Shown here piece after piece: positions 61,698 to 64,000 of a stretch of 64,000 nucleotides of DNA. The stretch is from Daedaleopsis sinensis (Eukaryota; Basidiomycota; Agaricomycetes; Polyporales; Polyporaceae). A model generated the notes under the pieces. It saw only the letters and a list, made by a program, of their open reading frames with translations, did no database searches and was not told the DNA's origin. Every line of letters begins with the position of its first letter. Position 1 is the first letter of the stretch. The position numbers were made by a program, and so were the translations under genes. The stretch lies in contig CM066310.1 in the NCBI GenBank assembly GCA_033807695.1, forward strand, positions 2,418,001 through 2,482,000, in the 5' to 3' direction.

Positions 61698-61942
61698 TCA
61701 GGGGCTACGTTTGTGGAGGTTGCGAATGGCTCGGAGGAGCTGCCTGACGCGGAGCCCGGTTCGTTGGACGAACTGGTAGGCTGCACGCTGGCTGACTTGC
61801 CCTTGGCCGTGCTGGTAGTGGTAGTTTGGGTCGAGCTTCTAGTCTTCCTCTTCGCGGCGGAGTCAGGGGCACCCGCTGGGGCGGGTTCGTCCGCTGGAAT
61901 AGCGAGGTCGGTAGGTAGATTGTGACCTGTCGGCATATTCAT
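61698..61942 (-). pseudogene. Ser/Thr/Ala-rich ORF fragment cut by the Helitron junction
   Basis: Minus-strand frame from an ATG at 61942: MNMPTGHNLPTDLAIPADEP, then AAKRKTRSSTQTTTTSTAKG and a serine-rich stretch ending TSTNVAPE, after which it enters copy G. Composition resembles the disordered N-terminus of a retrotransposon Gag. Because a Gag-like gene without a visible start codon lies just to the right on the opposite strand, this may be its inverted 5' part. That is inference; an unrelated truncated host gene is equally possible. Confidence 0.4.
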
Positions 61943-62070
61943 GACGTGTTTAGAGTCGAGTTAAGGTACGATTAAGCGAAGATAGACTAGACAGGACGGG
62001 AACGCGAGGCGAGTACGTCGAGCGCCTGGAGAGGAGGTGGTGGTACGGAGAACCATCGTCCTCCCAGTCG
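61943..62070. other. gap between the Ser/Thr-rich fragment and gag
   Basis: The plus-strand gag frame is open from about 61945 but has no ATG there, so either its true first exon is missing or it lies on the other side of a rearrangement. Nothing else is seen. Confidence 0.4.
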
Positions 62071-63503
62071 GTGCAAACCACTGCGGCTGCCAACCAGCCC
62101 AGGTCTGTTCAAGCTGCTCCGCCCGAGGCGTCCTCAACGGCCGCTAGAATCCCGCGGACGGTTCCCGTTTTGACGGCAGCGCAGACGGAGACAATGCTCT
62201 CCCGCTTGAAGTATCTGGAGCAGCTCGTCGGCGGCATGACGTCTGCAACACCCGCCCCCGCCCGCGCGACCACCTCTCCTCTGTCGCAACCTTTAGTAGC
62301 CACAGCCGAGGAGAGAGAGAGGGCACGCCTCGCATCACTCATTGTCACTAAGGACACCTCCCTACCGTCCGTCACCACCCTGCCCGCCATCGTGCCTGGC
62401 CAGGTAGCGGATGTTCTATCAATCCGTACGTTCACCGTTCAATATCATGTCTCCGCACGCATATGCACGCACGAATGCATCCGAGTCACGTCCACATAGC
62501 ATGCTAGTCATGCATGTCATCTCGTCACGCTCACGAGTAGCGCTTCACGCACGTCCATGCTCGCGAGTAGCACTCCGCTCACGAGCAGCATTACACGCAC
62601 AATTGTAATTGCGAGCGGCGCTCTATGCACGAAAACGTTCTCGCACGGCTATAAGCATGTTCGCTCGCTGACCCGCTGCCTCACACCTCAGCCGTCCCAC
62701 CGAAGGTGGATAAGGCTATCAGAGCCGGGCATTACGTCCCTTACCAGCATCTAGCGAATTCGTCGCACGCAGCGGCGGTCGCTCGAGAAGACGATAGCCT
62801 GCTCGCAGCGCTCACAGCCAACGAGCCACTGGACCGAGTAGGAGAAGACGACCTCGCTATCACGGACTGGATGGCGGCGGCAGCTGCGGTCGAGCCCTTG
62901 GTTCGCAAGTATCACGGCGACCAACGTGCGAACGCACTCGCTGTACACCACGATCGCGTGCCGAAGCTGGCGAACAAGTTCAGTTGGCCGGCGGCTCGGC
63001 GCTACGACATTCTCGAGCGCGAGAATGCGGTCTCGCAGCCGACCGTGGACCTCAGTACCTATAACGCCCTCAGAATGCAGATGGTCTCCTCTGAGTTGTC
63101 GCGCGCCGAACTCAGCGCTGCAGCCGCCCAGTTACTTCGGCAGCAGGTGCCGCCCTCACAGCGTCGTTCCCAGCCACAAGACAGTGGGCCGAAGAAGCGA
63201 CCACGGATGGAGACGTTCTCGAGCACTGGCAGTAGTACTAGTGGTCACTGCTTTCGTTGCGGCCGGGCAGGTCATTTCCCCGCTAGGTGCTCCGCACCCA
63301 CGACCTGTACCGGCAAGCAATGTGCGCCGCTCTCGTCCTCCGCAAAAAGCCCCAATGGTCTCGAAGGTCCCAATGGGTCCCCCTTCTGCTTCTTTTTCGC
63401 ACTACACTCCACATGTCGCGACGGAACTTCGTGCAGCAACTTCCATGGGTGCAGCATCTGCGGCAGCGCCACCCACGGTGCCAAGCAGTGCGATCGCATC
63501 TGA
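62071..63503 (+). CDS. Gag-like protein of a DIRS/Ngaro-type retrotransposon, start not found
   Basis: Two exons, 62071-62425 and 62692-63503, joined over a 266-bp intron (GTACGT...CTCAG) in phase. Exon 1 has a disordered Ala/Thr-rich part and a short helical segment (ETMLSRLKYLEQLVGG). Exon 2 begins KVDKAIRAGHYVPYQHL, a pattern I associate with basidiomycete retrotransposon Gags, and ends with a CCHC zinc knuckle CFRCGRAGHFPARC (CX2CX4HX4C) and a second Cys/His cluster, CRDGTSC then HGCSICGSATHGAKQC. It should package element RNA. No ATG precedes exon 1 in frame, so the 5' end is truncated or rearranged. Confidence 0.68.
62426..62691 (+). repeat. gag intron with degenerate CACG/GAGTAGC tandem words
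   Basis: Between 62510 and 62605 a ~38-bp unit recurs imperfectly: CTCACGAGTAGCGCTTCACGCA, then CTCGCGAGTAGCACT, then CTCACGAGCAGCATTACACGCA, written here in separate pieces. It lies wholly inside the predicted intron and probably arose by local duplication. Confidence 0.4.
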
Positions 63504-64000
63504 TCCCAGGGCGGTCGTCACCCCGCTCAACGCAGACCGCATTGAGCAACTGCTCGACGACGTCGGCTTGCTCGCCCAATGGCAACACATCGTCGACAGC
63601 ATACGCCACGGCTTCGATGTGGGAATCCGTAAACCTGTTACGCACACCCTTATTTGCTCCAATCACGCTTCCTCCCACCTCGACGAACCCTTTATAGACT
63701 CGTACATCGCTGAGGAGCAGGCCGCCGGCCGCTACTCCACGTCCTTCTCACCAGCAGAGTTGGAAAGCCTCATAGGGTACTTCCGAACGGCTCCCCTCGG
63801 TCTCGTTCCCAAACCGCACTCGAATAAATTCCGTTTAATCCAAGATTTGTCCTTTCCGCGCAATGATCCCGTTCTCACATCCGTCAATGCCGACGTCGAT
63901 TCAGACCAATTCCCAACCGCGTGGGGAACTTTCGATGATGTCTCCACACTCCTGCTCAGCCTGCCCCCCGGGTGCGAAGCCGCTACATTTGATATATCCG
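63355..64000 (+). CDS. reverse transcriptase (Pol) of a DIRS/Ngaro-type retrotransposon, runs off window
   Basis: In a frame different from gag and overlapping its end, the sequence reads VVTPLNADRIEQLL, then LDEPFIDSYIAEEQAAGRYS, the RT opening TAPLGLVPKPHSNKFRLIQD followed by LSFPRNDPV, and CEAATFDIS leading toward the first catalytic aspartate. This APLGLVPKP...RLIQDLSFPR...TFDIS pattern is typical of tyrosine-recombinase (DIRS/Ngaro) retrotransposons in Agaricomycetes. The frame is open far upstream inside gag, so the true start is uncertain; the first ATG considered is at 63355. The catalytic centre, RNase H and recombinase would lie beyond 64000. Confidence 0.75.
   Translation, partial: MVSKVPMGPPSASFSHYTPHVATELRAATSMGAASAAAPPTVPSSAIASDPRAVVTPLNADRIEQLLDDVGLLAQWQHIVDSIRHGFDVGIRKPVTHTLICSNHASSHLDEPFIDSYIAEEQAAGRYSTSFSPAELESLIGYFRTAPLGLVPKPHSNKFRLIQDLSFPRNDPVLTSVNADVDSDQFPTAWGTFDDVSTLLLSLPPGCEAATFDIS

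Noticed and set aside
62510..62605. Short recurring units in the gag intron as a CRISPR-like array
   Set aside because: Units are degenerate and directly adjoining without spacers, and the genome is eukaryotic.

Overview
The window looks like an Agaricomycete (basidiomycete) genome, most likely Polyporales. Genes are densely split by short introns (46-90 bp, GTRAGT...YAG), coding DNA is GC-rich, and the host families are typical of these fungi: a CBM19-like secreted protein, two F-box proteins and a flavin monooxygenase. Nothing bacterial is present.

Left host block (1-12447): a secreted cysteine-rich protein cut by the window edge (minus), a five-exon F-box protein (minus), an eight-exon flavin-containing monooxygenase with a 6-nt microexon (minus), a single-exon F-box protein (plus), and the first ~99 codons of thymidylate synthase (plus). 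The thymidylate synthase gene stops abruptly at 12447, where transposon DNA begins.

Transposon block (12448-61697, about 49 kb): seven nearly identical copies of one very large Helitron-type element. A (+) and B (-) lie tail to tail; B, C, D, E and F are all on the minus strand in a broken tandem array; F and G lie head to head around a 79-bp spacer. Only copy C keeps a complete transposase gene: a 49-nt first exon behind a TATA box, then a 7.3-kb exon, predicting 2440 residues. The protein holds an N-terminal Cys/His region, an HUH Rep nuclease with a paired-tyrosine motif, a Pif1-type helicase and a C-terminal ubiquitin-protease-like Cys/His domain. Downstream of the transposase, the element carries at least four spliced accessory genes (here called acc1-acc4) in both orientations. 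Two of them end in OB-fold-like segments. Element length is at least 12.5 kb. The junctions between copies are deletions, inversions and small duplications with little or no homology, so this is a locus that broke and rejoined repeatedly and very recently (copies differ by a handful of bases), or one partly shaped by assembly.

Right block (61698-64000): a truncated Ser/Thr-rich ORF on the minus strand, then a DIRS/Ngaro-like retrotransposon on the plus strand (spliced gag with CCHC knuckle, then reverse transcriptase running off the window).

How the parts may work together: Rep/helicase would drive rolling-circle transposition; the OB-fold-like products could bind the displaced single strand, and the protease-like domain could process the polyprotein or act on host ubiquitin. 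These roles are inference. Splice sites were chosen by eye from GT/AG signals, reading frame and family resemblance.
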